Source: Alphaproteobacteria bacterium (GTDB lineage Bacteria > Pseudomonadota > Alphaproteobacteria > GCA-2731375). From it: DNA of 34,337 nt. Numbering within the stretch: position 1 is the stretch's first letter; every line of letters begins with the position of its first letter. Positions 8,528 to 20,252 of the stretch are shown in pieces. The stretch covers positions 1-34,337 of the forward strand of contig VGEV01000023.1 of assembly GCA_016869175.1 (NCBI GenBank). Reading direction: 5' to 3'. The translations under genes were made by a program, and so were the position numbers. The notes beneath the pieces are model-generated. The model was not told where the DNA came from, did not search any database, and worked only from the letters and a program-made list of their open reading frames with translations.

Positions 8528-9391
8528 TCAGCGCTTTACCCGGTTCTTCGCATCGCCCGGCCAGACGCGCGTGCTGGCGGCCAGTTCCGGCCAGCCGATG
8601 GGCGCGCCGCACTGCTTGGCCGCATCCGCCGGTGGCTTGTCGAAGTCCCAGTTGGCGGCAACGTAGCGCTGGCCAGTCACGCCGCTCCCGGCCTCGGAAA
8701 CCAGCCAGTTGATCGGCCCGCACATCGCTTCCGGCCGGATCAGGGCGGCGCGGTCGAAGCCGGCCTCTTTCGGCACCATGGGCGTGTCGGCCGGACCGCC
8801 CGGCACCACGATGTTGACGGTGATACCAGCGTCCTTGAACTCCGCCGCCCAGCCGGCCGAGCTCGCCTCGATCGCCGCCTTGCTGGGACCATAGGGCAGG
8901 AAGCCGCGGTTCAGCATGGTGAAGAAGCTGGTGGTGACGCTGATGACGCGGCCCCAGCCGTTCTTCTGCAGATAGGGCATCACCGCGCGGGTCATCAGAT
9001 AGGTGCCGGTGGCGTTGACGGCGAACACCTTGTTCCAGAGTTCGGGTGTCACTTCTTCAAGCTTGACCGGGTTCTGCATGTGGTCGGCGCGGACCACGCC
9101 CATGCCCAGGCCGGCGTTGTTGACCAGGCCGTCCACCCGGCCGAAATGGCGGGCCACGGCGGCGACCGCCGCTTGGCAATCCGCCTCTTGCGCGATGTCG
9201 CCACCCACGGCGAACACGTCCGCCGCGTTGCTCTCGCGCCGTAGCTCGGCAACGAAGGCTTCGGCCGCGCCGCGGTCGATGTCCATCACCGCCACCCGAT
9301 GGCCTTGCGCCAGCAAGCCGCGCACGATCGCCCGGCCAAGCCCGCCCGCGCCGCCCGTTACAATGATCACCCGTTTCGGTTGCTCCGACAT
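8528..9391 (-). CDS. Short-chain dehydrogenase/reductase with extended C-terminus
   Basis: A 287-residue SDR with the complete set of motifs: TGGAGGLGR (12-20), NNAG (91-94), Ser/Thr in 'SVTTS' (about 151-155), Tyr167 and Lys171 in YGPSK. It is longer than the usual ~250 residues; the last 35 or so form an extension rich in Trp, Pro and Lys (with 'GWPEL' and 'VWPGD') beyond the SDR core. The substrate is unknown. Thirty base pairs separate it from the BadH-like SDR upstream, and the DUF423 gene follows closely. The minus-strand set thioesterase, acyl-CoA dehydrogenase, BadH-like SDR and this SDR is probably one operon for a CoA-linked catabolic route. Confidence 0.87.
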   Translation of the reverse strand: MSEQPKRVIIVTGGAGGLGRAIVRGLLAQGHRVAVMDIDRGAAEAFVAELRRESNAADVFAVGGDIAQEADCQAAVAAVARHFGRVDGLVNNAGLGMGVVRADHMQNPVKLEEVTPELWNKVFAVNATGTYLMTRAVMPYLQKNGWGRVISVTTSFFTMLNRGFLPYGPSKAAIEASSAGWAAEFKDAGITVNIVVPGGPADTPMVPKEAGFDRAALIRPEAMCGPINWLVSEAGSGVTGQRYVAANWDFDKPPADAAKQCGAPIGWPELAASTRVWPGDAKNRVKR

Positions 9392-9421
9392 TCTCCCCCT
9401 CCTGTCGCGTCGTCCTGGGTC

Positions 9422-10168
9422 TCAGCCGTTCATGGTCAGGCCGCCGCTGACGCTCAGTACCTGGCCGGTGACGTAATCGCAGCCGGGACCGCAGAAATAG
9501 ACGATGGCGTCGGCCACTTCCTCGGGCTTGGCGACCCGACGGAAGGGAATGGCCTTGGCCAGCGCCTCGCGCAGATTCTGCGGCGTGCTGGCGAACAGCG
9601 GCGTGTCGGTCGGGCCGGGGCAGACGCAGTTGACGTTGATCTGGAAGCGCGCCATCTCGCGCGCCACCGACTTGGTGAAGGCGATGACGCCGCCCTTGGC
9701 CGCGGCATAGGGGGTCTCGCCGGAACTGCCGACCCGGCCGGCATCGCTCGAGACGTTGACGATCTTGCCGCGCTGCGCCTCCACCATGCCCGGCAGGAAG
9801 GCATGCGTCATGCGGATCGGACCCAGCAGGTTGAGGCCGATGACCCGCTGCCAGAATTCCGGCTTGGTGTCGAGGAAGCGGGCATGCTGGTCCCAGCCGG
9901 CGGCGTTGACCAGGATGTCCAGCCGGCCGACCTCCGCCAGCACCTGTTTGGCGAAGGCCGCCACCGACGGGTCGCTCAGCAGGTCGGTCTGAACGAAGCT
10001 CACTTTGTGGCCTGCCTTGCCTTCCTCGGCCGCCGTCGCCTCGCCCTTCGCCTTGTCGATGTCCGCGATAAAGACCCGCGCGCCCGCCGCCGCCAGCTTC
10101 GCCAACGTCGCCCGGCCGATGCCCGACGCGCCGCCGGTCACCACCGCGCTCTTGCCTTGCAGGTTCAT
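9422..10168 (-). CDS. SDR resembling 2-hydroxycyclohexanecarboxyl-CoA dehydrogenase (BadH-like)
   Basis: A 248-residue classical SDR with TGGASGIGR (11-19), Ser140/141, Tyr154 and Lys158 in PYAAAKGG. Several stretches agree closely with what I remember of Rhodopseudomonas palustris BadH: 'GWD' after the NAAG motif, 'GRVGSSGE.PYAAAKGG', 'VCPGPTDTPL' and the terminal 'TGQVLSVSGGLTMNG'. BadH oxidises 2-hydroxycyclohexane-1-carboxyl-CoA to the 2-keto ester in cyclohexanecarboxylate degradation. The adjacent acyl-CoA dehydrogenase (10-bp gap) and CoA thioesterase fit a CoA-ester pathway, but the partner genes badI/badK/aliA are not in this window. I therefore infer a 3-hydroxyacyl-CoA-type dehydrogenase and leave the gene symbol blank. 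Confidence 0.83.
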   Translation of the reverse strand: MNLQGKSAVVTGGASGIGRATLAKLAAAGARVFIADIDKAKGEATAAEEGKAGHKVSFVQTDLLSDPSVAAFAKQVLAEVGRLDILVNAAGWDQHARFLDTKPEFWQRVIGLNLLGPIRMTHAFLPGMVEAQRGKIVNVSSDAGRVGSSGETPYAAAKGGVIAFTKSVAREMARFQINVNCVCPGPTDTPLFASTPQNLREALAKAIPFRRVAKPEEVADAIVYFCGPGCDYVTGQVLSVSGGLTMNG

Positions 10169-10178
10169 CTCTCTCTCC

Positions 10179-11339
10179 CTAGTTGGCCAAGTGGCCGGTC
10201 AAGGCCCGGGCAATGACCAGCCGCTGGATGTCGTTGGTGCCCTCGTAGATCTTGCAGCCGCGCACCGCACGATAGATGCGCTCGACCGCCTGACCGCGCA
10301 CATAGCCGTAGCCGCCAAAGGTCTGCACCGCGTCCGAGGCCACCCGCTCGGCCATCTCGGTGGCGAACAGCTTGGCCATGGAGGCTTCCTTGAGCGCGGG
10401 CCGGTCCGCGCTCTTCAGCGCCGCGGCATGCAGCACCAGTTCGCGCGCCGCCTCCACCGCCGTCGCCATGTCGGCCAGCCGGAAGGACACGGCCTGGTAG
10501 CCGGCAATCACCTTGCCCATGCTGCGGCGTTCGCCGGCATAGGCAATGGCGTGTTCCAATGCCGCCCGGGCCATGCCGACCGCCTGGGCGGCGATGCCGA
10601 TCCGCCCGCCCTCCAGATTGGCCAGCGCGATGCGGTAGCCCTGGCCCTCCTTGCCCAGCAGCGCATCGGCCGAAAGCCGAATGTCGTCGAACGCCAGTTC
10701 GGCGGTGTCGGAGGCGTTCTGCCCCATCTTCTTCTCGACCCGCACCACGCGATAGCCCTTGGCGTCGGTTGGCACCAGGAAGGCGCTGATCCCCCGCTTG
10801 CCGGCGGCGGGGTCGGTCACGGCGAAGACCAGCGCCAGATCGGCGTTGGCGCCGGTGGTGATGAACTGCTTGCCGCCGGTCAGCACAAAGCCATCGCCCT
10901 CGCGCTTGGCCCGGCTCTTGATCGCGCCGGCATCGGAGCCGCCTTGCGCCTCCGTCAGGCAGAAGCAGCACAGCAGCTCGCCCCGCGCCAGCGGCCGCAG
11001 GTAGCGGGTCTTCTGCGCCTCGCTGCCATATTCCAGCAGCGGCATGCAGCCGACCGAGTTGTGGCCGCTCATCACCGTCGCCACCGCGCCGTCGCCGGCC
11101 GAGATCTCCTCCAGCGCGAGCGCATAGGCGACAAAATCGAGGCCGGCGCCGCCCCATTCCTCCGGCACGGTCATGCCCAGGAAGCCGAGCTGGCCGAGCT
11201 CACCGAACACCTCGCGCGGGAACTGCGCGCTCTCATCGCGCGCATCGGCCAAGGGGGCCAGCTTGTCGCGGGCGAACTGCCGGGCGAGATCGCGCGCCGC
11301 TTCTTGTTCCGGGGTCAGGATCACGGCCGGCCCTGCCAT
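10179..11339 (-). CDS. Acyl-CoA dehydrogenase
   Basis: A 386-residue FAD enzyme that introduces a 2,3-double bond in an acyl-CoA. It has the N-terminal helical domain (about 8-120), the beta-domain with 'CFCLTEAQGGSDA' (the FAD/substrate signature, 125-138) and the C-terminal helical domain. That last domain carries 'QTFGGYGYVRG' and the catalytic base Glu366 in IYEGTNDIQR. The position of this Glu is that of short/medium-chain and branched-chain types. I chose ATG 11339, which overlaps the thioesterase end by 19 bp. The in-frame ATG at 11465 adds Arg-rich sequence with no relation to the family. Next to the BadH-like gene, a cyclohexanecarboxyl-CoA dehydrogenase (AliB-like) role is possible but unproven. 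Confidence 0.92.
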   Translation of the reverse strand: MAGPAVILTPEQEAARDLARQFARDKLAPLADARDESAQFPREVFGELGQLGFLGMTVPEEWGGAGLDFVAYALALEEISAGDGAVATVMSGHNSVGCMPLLEYGSEAQKTRYLRPLARGELLCCFCLTEAQGGSDAGAIKSRAKREGDGFVLTGGKQFITTGANADLALVFAVTDPAAGKRGISAFLVPTDAKGYRVVRVEKKMGQNASDTAELAFDDIRLSADALLGKEGQGYRIALANLEGGRIGIAAQAVGMARAALEHAIAYAGERRSMGKVIAGYQAVSFRLADMATAVEAARELVLHAAALKSADRPALKEASMAKLFATEMAERVASDAVQTFGGYGYVRGQAVERIYRAVRGCKIYEGTNDIQRLVIARALTGHLAN

Positions 11340-11779
11340 TCGGTGCGCAGGAACTTGAACACTCCGCCGACAGCGCAAATGGGCTCGTCGCGCACGCGAA
11401 GCAGGCAGCGCAGGAAGGCGAGCGAACGCGTCATGCGCACGACCTCGACTTCCCCGTCCACCCACTCGCCGGGTTTCGTCGCCGCCAGATACTCCACCGT
11501 CAGGCTGACCGTGACGTTCATGCGCCGGTCGAGCGAATACAGCATGCGGCCCATGATCTGGTCAGCGAACGTATAGAGCGCACCGCCATGCACCATGCCG
11601 ACCGGGTTGGTATGCTCCGGGCGCGGCAGGAAACCGTAGCGAAAGCGGCCCTCGCCCGCGGCGCGGAAGTAGAACGGCCCGGCGACCGCGCCGAAGGGCC
11701 CCTCCGGCCGGATCACCTTGAAGCCCGGCGGGACCTCGGGCGGGTTGTCGCACTGTGGCGCGATCTCTGTTGGTGGCAT
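11321..11779 (-). CDS. PaaI-type hotdog-fold thioesterase
   Basis: A 152-residue single hotdog domain. The PaaI/4HBT signature 'HTNPVGMVHGGALYTFAD' sits at about residues 56-73, with HGG at 64-66 and Asp73 in the usual catalytic-helix position. This is followed by 'VSLTVEYLAATKPGEW.DGE' strands. Such enzymes release acids from acyl- or aryl-CoA. I use ATG 11779, which gives a family-typical length; an ATG at 11920 would add 47 residues without similarity and extend into the promoter area of atpH. It is the first gene of the acyl-CoA operon and divergent from atpH. The 185-bp divergent spacer must hold both promoters, but I could not identify either convincingly (a TATAGA hexamer lies just before this start). 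Confidence 0.82.
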   Translation of the reverse strand: MPPTEIAPQCDNPPEVPPGFKVIRPEGPFGAVAGPFYFRAAGEGRFRYGFLPRPEHTNPVGMVHGGALYTFADQIMGRMLYSLDRRMNVTVSLTVEYLAATKPGEWVDGEVEVVRMTRSLAFLRCLLRVRDEPICAVGGVFKFLRTEWQGRP

Positions 11780-11964
11780 CTCGGGCCCGTCTATATCATG
11801 CAAGCCAGCAGCGGCATCCAGCTTCTTGCGCAGCCCTGGCGAGCATGCTACCAAGCCGCCGCCATTCGGGGGTGGTCGCCCAGCAGTCCGGCGGGCGGTC
11901 GATTTAGCGATAGACTTCAAGGACTTCGGTCAGGTCTTAAGCGCAGCAGGAACGCGGGAGAGCC

Positions 11965-12525
11965 GTGCCAGCCGAAGCCAGTGTCGTGTCTGACGTCGCG
12001 CAACGCTATGCCGCCGCGCTGTTCGATCTGGCCCGCGAGGGCAGGACGCTGGACGCCACGGCGGCCGATCTACAGCGCCTGCAAGCGATGGTGGCCAGCA
12101 GCCCGGACTTGGCGCGGCTGGTGCGCAGCCCGATGTTCCGCCGCCAGCAGCAGCAGGCGGCCATGGCCGCGGTCCTGGCTGGCGCCGGGATTGCCGGTCA
12201 CGTGGCCAATCTGGTCGGTGTGCTGGTGCGCAACCGGCGGCTGTTCGCGCTGGCCGATATCGCGCGCGCCTTCCGGCGGCTGTTATCCGAGCATCGCGGC
12301 GAATTGCCCGCCCACGTCACTTCCGCCCATCCGCTGAGCGAGCGCCAGGTGCAGGCCATCCGGGCGGAGCTCACGGCCTCGACCAAGCGCGAGGTCAGCG
12401 TCGAGACCGCGGTCGACCCCAGCCTGCTTGGCGGCCTGCTCGTCAAGATCGGCTCGCGGATGATCGATTCCTCGCTCAGCGGCAAGCTGCAGCGCCTGCG
12501 TGTCGCCATGAAGGGAGCGCGTTAG
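11965..12525 (+). CDS. atpH: F1Fo ATP synthase subunit delta
   Basis: A 186-residue delta subunit (OSCP family), the clamp joining F1 to the peripheral stalk. The N-terminal 'AQRYAAALFDLA' helix and the C-terminal 'VDPSLLGGLLVKIGSRMIDSSLSGKLQRL' pattern are diagnostic. Translation starts at GTG 11965 with GGGAG 6 nt before it; no ATG start fits. The stop codon TAG is directly followed by the atpA ATG, so the two are coupled. It is the first gene of the F1 operon atpH-A-G-D-C; as in other alphaproteobacteria the F0 genes lie elsewhere. Confidence 0.96.
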   Translation: MPAEASVVSDVAQRYAAALFDLAREGRTLDATAADLQRLQAMVASSPDLARLVRSPMFRRQQQQAAMAAVLAGAGIAGHVANLVGVLVRNRRLFALADIARAFRRLLSEHRGELPAHVTSAHPLSERQVQAIRAELTASTKREVSVETAVDPSLLGGLLVKIGSRMIDSSLSGKLQRLRVAMKGAR

Positions 12526-14067
<1,542 letters not shown>

Positions 14068-14082
14068 GCCGGCCGAGCGGCG

Positions 14083-16420
<2,338 letters not shown>

Positions 16421-16449
16421 GGTCGGAATCAGGACGGAAGGCGGAACCA

Positions 16450-16848
16450 ATGGCCGGGGAACTGCGCTTCGAGCTGGTGGCGCCCGAGCGCCTGTTGTTG
16501 GACCTGCCGGTGCGCATGGTCACGCTGCCGGGCGCGGAGGGTGACATGGGCATCCTGCCGGGCCATGCGCCGTTGATCACCGGACTGCGGCCGGGCGTGC
16601 TGCTGGTCGATGCCGCGGAAGGCGAGGAACGCATCTTGGTAGGCGGTGGCGTGGCCGAGATCGCGCTCGACCGGTTGACCGTGCTGGCGGAGGAAGCGAT
16701 CAACGTCAAGGAGCTCGACCGCGCCCGGCTCGACCGCATGCTGAAGGATGCGGAGGAAGATCTGGTCGACGCCAGGGACGAAGGCGCCCGGACGCGCGCC
16801 GAGGCGCGGCTTGCGTATTTGCGGCTGATGCGGGCCGCCGCCGGCTGA
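16450..16848 (+). CDS. atpC: F1Fo ATP synthase subunit epsilon
   Basis: A 132-residue epsilon subunit. The N-terminal beta-sandwich has 'FELVAPERLLLDLPVRMVTLPGAEGDMGILPGHAPLITGLRPGVL', followed by a C-terminal helical hairpin (about 90-132) that can inhibit ATP hydrolysis in many bacteria. It sits 29 bp after atpD with a GGAAGG ribosome-binding site and closes the F1 operon. No clear intrinsic terminator is seen in the 90 bp before the next gene. Confidence 0.96.
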   Translation: MAGELRFELVAPERLLLDLPVRMVTLPGAEGDMGILPGHAPLITGLRPGVLLVDAAEGEERILVGGGVAEIALDRLTVLAEEAINVKELDRARLDRMLKDAEEDLVDARDEGARTRAEARLAYLRLMRAAAG

Positions 16849-16871
16849 TCGCCCAGGGCCGCCACGCCCCC

Positions 16872-16901
16872 TTGGAAATGACCGGGAAAGCTTCCTATAT
16901 T
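16872..16901 (+). promoter_or_regulatory. Putative sigma70-type promoter for the ferritin-like gene
   Basis: TTGGAA (16872-16877) and TATATT (16896-16901) are separated by 18 bp. They lie in an AT-richer pocket between atpC and the ferritin-like gene, with the start codon 38 nt downstream of the -10 box. Both hexamers are close to the consensus. This would let the gene be expressed apart from the ATP synthase operon. Confidence 0.5.
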
Positions 16902-16938
16902 GCAACCGGATGAAGCCGCAAGGCCGGAGCCGTTTGCC

Positions 16939-17757
16939 ATGAGCTGGTCGCTCGATGACATCGCCTGGTCACGCTTCGAGGCCGCGCGCGTCGACCGGGA
17001 AATCCTGCAGGTGGTCAAGGCCGCCGCCTTGGTGGAGCGCAACGCGGCCGATTATGTCGACTATCTTTGCCGCGTGTTTCCCGACGATGCCGAGTTCAAG
17101 GCGGCGGCCCGGCAGTGGGGTGTCGAGGAAGAGCGGCACGGTGAGGCGCTGGCGCGCTGGGCGCGGCTGGCCGACCCGGATTTCGATTTTGCCGCCGCGC
17201 TTGGCCGGTTTGTCGCCGGCTATCGGCTGCCGCTGGGCGCGACGCGGTCGGTGCGGGGCAGCCAGGCGGGCGAATTGATTGCCCGTTGCATTGTCGAATG
17301 CGGGACGTCCTCGTTCTACAGCGCCATCCGCGATGCGTCCCACGAGCCGGTGCTGCGCGACATTTGCCACCGTATCGCCGGCGACGAGTTCCGCCATTAC
17401 CGACTGTTCCAGAAGCATCTCAACCGCTATGGCGGACCGCGCAGTCTGTCGCTGGCCCGCCGTCTCGCGGTGGCGTTCGGCCGCGTATCCGAGGCGGGCG
17501 ACGACGAGTTGGCCATGGCCTTCCACTGCGCCAACAGGCTGCCCGAACCGTTTGATCGCGTTGGTGCCGCGGCGCGCTATGAGTTGCTTGCCGGCAAGCT
17601 CTATCGGCCGGCGCATAGCGACCGGATGGTGGCGATGATCGCCAAGGCCATCGATCTCAACCCGCAAGGCCGGCTGGTCCGGCTGCTGCAGCGGCTGGCT
17701 TGGCGCCTGGTGCGCGCCCGGCATGGCTGGCTGGCCTGGCGGCAGGCCGCGGCCTGA
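16939..17757 (+). CDS. Ferritin-like diiron-domain protein
   Basis: A 272-residue, mainly helical protein. A four-helix bundle with the classic ligand set of ferritin-like diiron proteins is visible: Glu33 (VERNAADY), Glu64 and His67 (EERH), Glu120 (CIVECGT), and Glu150 and His153 (DEFRHY). The last ~100 residues form a basic helical tail rich in Arg, Leu and Trp that is not part of the diiron core. Members of this superfamily store iron, reduce peroxide or oxygenate substrates, and the role here is not readable. I use ATG 16939; a TTG at 16900 would also be in frame but coincides with the likely -10 box. It follows atpC in the same direction and faces the alpha/beta hydrolase gene tail to tail. 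Confidence 0.8.
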   Translation: MSWSLDDIAWSRFEAARVDREILQVVKAAALVERNAADYVDYLCRVFPDDAEFKAAARQWGVEEERHGEALARWARLADPDFDFAAALGRFVAGYRLPLGATRSVRGSQAGELIARCIVECGTSSFYSAIRDASHEPVLRDICHRIAGDEFRHYRLFQKHLNRYGGPRSLSLARRLAVAFGRVSEAGDDELAMAFHCANRLPEPFDRVGAAARYELLAGKLYRPAHSDRMVAMIAKAIDLNPQGRLVRLLQRLAWRLVRARHGWLAWRQAAA

Positions 17758-17763
17758 ACCGCC

Positions 17764-18660
17764 TCAACCGGCCGCGAAGCGCTGGCGGAAGAAACTTTCG
17801 ATCTCGACGTTTGCCTCGTCCGGGCGCTCGAACGGCGCGAAATGCCCGGCCTGCGGCAGCACGCGAAGCGTGAAGTCCTGGAAATAGTCGCCAAGGCGGT
17901 CGGACCAGATGTGCCGCACCACCGGGTCGGCCTCGCCCCACAGGATGCGGGTCGGCACCACGATGGGGGGCAGTTTCGGCGGTCCGTCGCGGATGATCGC
18001 CCGTCGCATGGCATCGATGCCGCGATACCATGCGAAACCGCCGGCCAGCGCCCCCGGCGCCATGAAATTATCGACCCAGGCCTCTAGGTCGTCTGCGAAA
18101 GCCGTCTTGTCATAGGCCCAGTGGCGCAGAAAATGCTGGATGTAGAGCCGGCAGGTCTCGCGGTCATGGCCGACCAGGGCCGGAGCCCAAGGCTGTTGGT
18201 TGAAGGTCTGGTACCAGATTTCCGGCAGTTGATCGGCGTTCGCCCAGCGGCTGCCGATGCCGGGATAGGGGCAGTCGAAAAAGAACAGACCGACGAGCCG
18301 TTCGGGATGGGCGCGGGCGAAGGCCTGTGCCGCCATGGCGCCGACGTCGTGGCCGATCAGCCCCACGCGCCGCAACCCGAGCCGGTCCAGCAGCGCCAGC
18401 AGGTCCGCGGCCAGGCTGTCGGGCGTGATCGGCTGTGGCGGATCGCTGGGGATCAGCGGCCGGCTGCGGCCAAAGCCGCGCCAATCGGGCGCGATGCAGT
18501 CGAACGAAGCCGCCAGCACCGGCAGGTTCTTGCGCCAGATGCGCCAGAATTCCGGCCAGCCGTGCAGGAAGACAAGCGGCCGGCCCTGGCCCATGCGCAC
18601 AAGGTGCACGGCAACGCCGTTAGCCTCGACGAAGACGGGAGCGAATTGGGCTGTGTTCAC
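17764..18660 (-). CDS. Alpha/beta hydrolase, epoxide hydrolase-like
   Basis: A 298-residue alpha/beta hydrolase. HGWPEF (33-38) is the HGxP oxyanion motif of epoxide hydrolases and dehalogenases. The nucleophile elbow GHDVGA puts Asp105 as nucleophile. The acid/base pair lies in 'ILWGEADPV' and '[12 protein letters not shown]' near the end. An Asp nucleophile points to epoxide hydrolase or haloalkane/haloacid dehalogenase rather than esterase. The start is GTG 18660, which overlaps the rppH stop in a GTGA arrangement; upstream in-frame ATGs lie inside rppH and are discarded. It is the last gene of the minus-strand block. Confidence 0.85.
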   Translation of the reverse strand: MNTAQFAPVFVEANGVAVHLVRMGQGRPLVFLHGWPEFWRIWRKNLPVLAASFDCIAPDWRGFGRSRPLIPSDPPQPITPDSLAADLLALLDRLGLRRVGLIGHDVGAMAAQAFARAHPERLVGLFFFDCPYPGIGSRWANADQLPEIWYQTFNQQPWAPALVGHDRETCRLYIQHFLRHWAYDKTAFADDLEAWVDNFMAPGALAGGFAWYRGIDAMRRAIIRDGPPKLPPIVVPTRILWGEADPVVRHIWSDRLGDYFQDFTLRVLPQAGHFAPFERPDEANVEIESFFRQRFAAG

Positions 18661-19148
18661 GCCGTCCGGCTCTCGGCTAGCAGATGGCGAAAGGCGCTCA
18701 CGACCGCAGCGTAGCTGTCCCGCTTGAACGGGACAATGAGCTCGGGCAGGGCCGCCGCCGGCACCCACTTCCAGGCGTTGAACTCCGGCTCGGCGGTGTC
18801 GATGCGGATATCGCGATCCTGGCCCAGGAAGCGCATGGCGAACCACTTCTGCTTCTGCCCGCGATACTTGCCGCGCCAGACCTTGTCGGCGAGTTCCGCC
18901 GGCAGGTCATAGGTGATCCAGTCCTGGCTTTCCGCCAGCACCTCGACCCGGTCGGTACCAATCTCTTCCTTCAACTCGCGCAAGGCCGCCATCCGGGCAT
19001 CCTCACCCGCATCGATACCGCCTTGCGGCATCTGCCAGGCCTCGGCCACCTGATCGATGCGCTGGGCGACGAACACCAGGCCGGCCGCGTTCAGCAGCAT
19101 AATGCCCACGCCAGGACGATAGGGCCGCTGGTCCGCCGGCGGCTTCAC
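18657..19148 (-). CDS. rppH: RNA 5'-pyrophosphohydrolase (Nudix)
   Basis: A 163-residue Nudix enzyme that converts 5'-triphosphate RNA ends to monophosphate and so triggers mRNA decay. The opening '[11 protein letters not shown]', 'WQMPQGGID' and a full Nudix box (about residues 43-65, ending [10 protein letters not shown]) are those of RppH. '[10 protein letters not shown]' and 'EFNAWKWVP' further downstream are also typical of alphaproteobacterial RppH. The start is GTG 19148, overlapping the stop of the deacetylase gene (GTGA), so this gene is probably translated by coupling; the open frame continues upstream through the deacetylase gene but is only a shadow there. Its own stop overlaps the start of the hydrolase gene. 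Confidence 0.92.
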   Translation of the reverse strand: MKPPADQRPYRPGVGIMLLNAAGLVFVAQRIDQVAEAWQMPQGGIDAGEDARMAALRELKEEIGTDRVEVLAESQDWITYDLPAELADKVWRGKYRGQKQKWFAMRFLGQDRDIRIDTAEPEFNAWKWVPAAALPELIVPFKRDSYAAVVSAFRHLLAESRTA

Positions 19149-20230
19149 GAGCCGGTCCTCTGCCGGTTGACCACGGCCGAGACCGGCGCCAGTTGAAGGT
19201 TCTTCGCCTCCAGCGTCTGCACCCAGCGGGCGGCCCGTTCCAAGGTCACCGGAAAGGGGAAGCCCAACGCCAGCGCTTGTCCGTTGGCCAGGGCGATCCG
19301 CTCCACCTCCGCCAGCCGCGCATCGATGGCGGCGCGCGAGGCTTCCTGGTCGAGCATGCGGTCGCTGTGGGCGCGGGCCACCCCCAGTTCGACGGCCAGC
19401 CGGGCGGCCACGCTGTCGGGGGCGGTGCGGGCATCGACGAATACCAGGCCACGCTGGCGCAGGGCCTCCAGCACCGGCCGCATGTGCGGCTCCGAGGCCG
19501 TGAAGCGGGCTCCCATCAGCGTAATGACCCCCAGCGCGCCATCGGCGCGACCGAGCACCATGTCCAGCCGCTCGATGTTCTCGCGCGTGGTGGCGCTGGT
19601 GATCAACGCCAATGGGCCCGGGTCGTTGGCCGGATAGTCGTGCGGCTCCATGGGCAGTTGCATCAGCACCTCGTGCCCGGCGGCGCGGGCCTGCTCGACC
19701 AGCGCCTGCAGGCCGCTGGCATAGGGCGAGAAGGCCAGCGTCACCTCGGGTGGCAATTGCTGGATGGCGGCCTGGGTCTGCGTACGGTCCAGGCCCAGGT
19801 CGTGCACCACCAGGGCGATGCGCGGCCGGTCTGGCTTGGCCTGGAAGGGCTGTGCATGCTTCAGCCAATTGGCCGGAGCCGCTGCCGCCGTGCTCGCGGG
19901 CGGGCTCGCTGCCGGCCCGGGCGTCGCGGCCGTCGGCGGCCGCGCTGACGGCGCCGGCGGCGACGGCTGCGGGCGCTCTTCCGCCGGCGGTGCGGCAAGG
20001 GTCGAGGCCGGCGGCGTGGACGGTTGGCTGGCCGCCGGCGGAACCGGCGGCGCGAGGGCAAGCGTCAACTCGACCGCTTTCGGTGGCGGTGGCTTGGCCA
20101 GCGGTCCGGCGGCGATCAGCCAACCGCAGAGGCCCACGACCGCGAGCAACAGCAACGTGGCGGTGGCAATGAAGGCGTAGAGGCCGAGCCGCCGCTTGTC
20201 GCTGCTTGCTTCCGGCCGCTCTCCTGCCAT
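19145..20230 (-). CDS. Divergent polysaccharide deacetylase family protein (DUF610-like)
   Basis: A 361-residue protein. A single membrane anchor at about residues 15-42 is followed by a long Pro/Ala/Ser-rich linker (about 48-120), then the divergent polysaccharide deacetylase domain (about 130-355). That domain carries '[20 protein letters not shown]', '[20 protein letters not shown]', '[12 protein letters not shown]' and '[14 protein letters not shown]'. The domain is NodB-like in fold but lacks the usual metal triad; I do not know its function in any organism beyond its regular place next to envC/ctpA, which suggests a cell-envelope or peptidoglycan role in the periplasm. Many relatives have 'DDLG' where this one has 'HDLG', a possible loss of an acidic residue. 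Start at ATG 20230, 22 bp after ctpA. Confidence 0.85.
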   Translation of the reverse strand: MAGERPEASSDKRRLGLYAFIATATLLLLAVVGLCGWLIAAGPLAKPPPPKAVELTLALAPPVPPAASQPSTPPASTLAAPPAEERPQPSPPAPSARPPTAATPGPAASPPASTAAAAPANWLKHAQPFQAKPDRPRIALVVHDLGLDRTQTQAAIQQLPPEVTLAFSPYASGLQALVEQARAAGHEVLMQLPMEPHDYPANDPGPLALITSATTRENIERLDMVLGRADGALGVITLMGARFTASEPHMRPVLEALRQRGLVFVDARTAPDSVAARLAVELGVARAHSDRMLDQEASRAAIDARLAEVERIALANGQALALGFPFPVTLERAARWVQTLEAKNLQLAPVSAVVNRQRTGS

Positions 20231-20252
20231 GGCCGGCCCGGGCGATCCTCGC

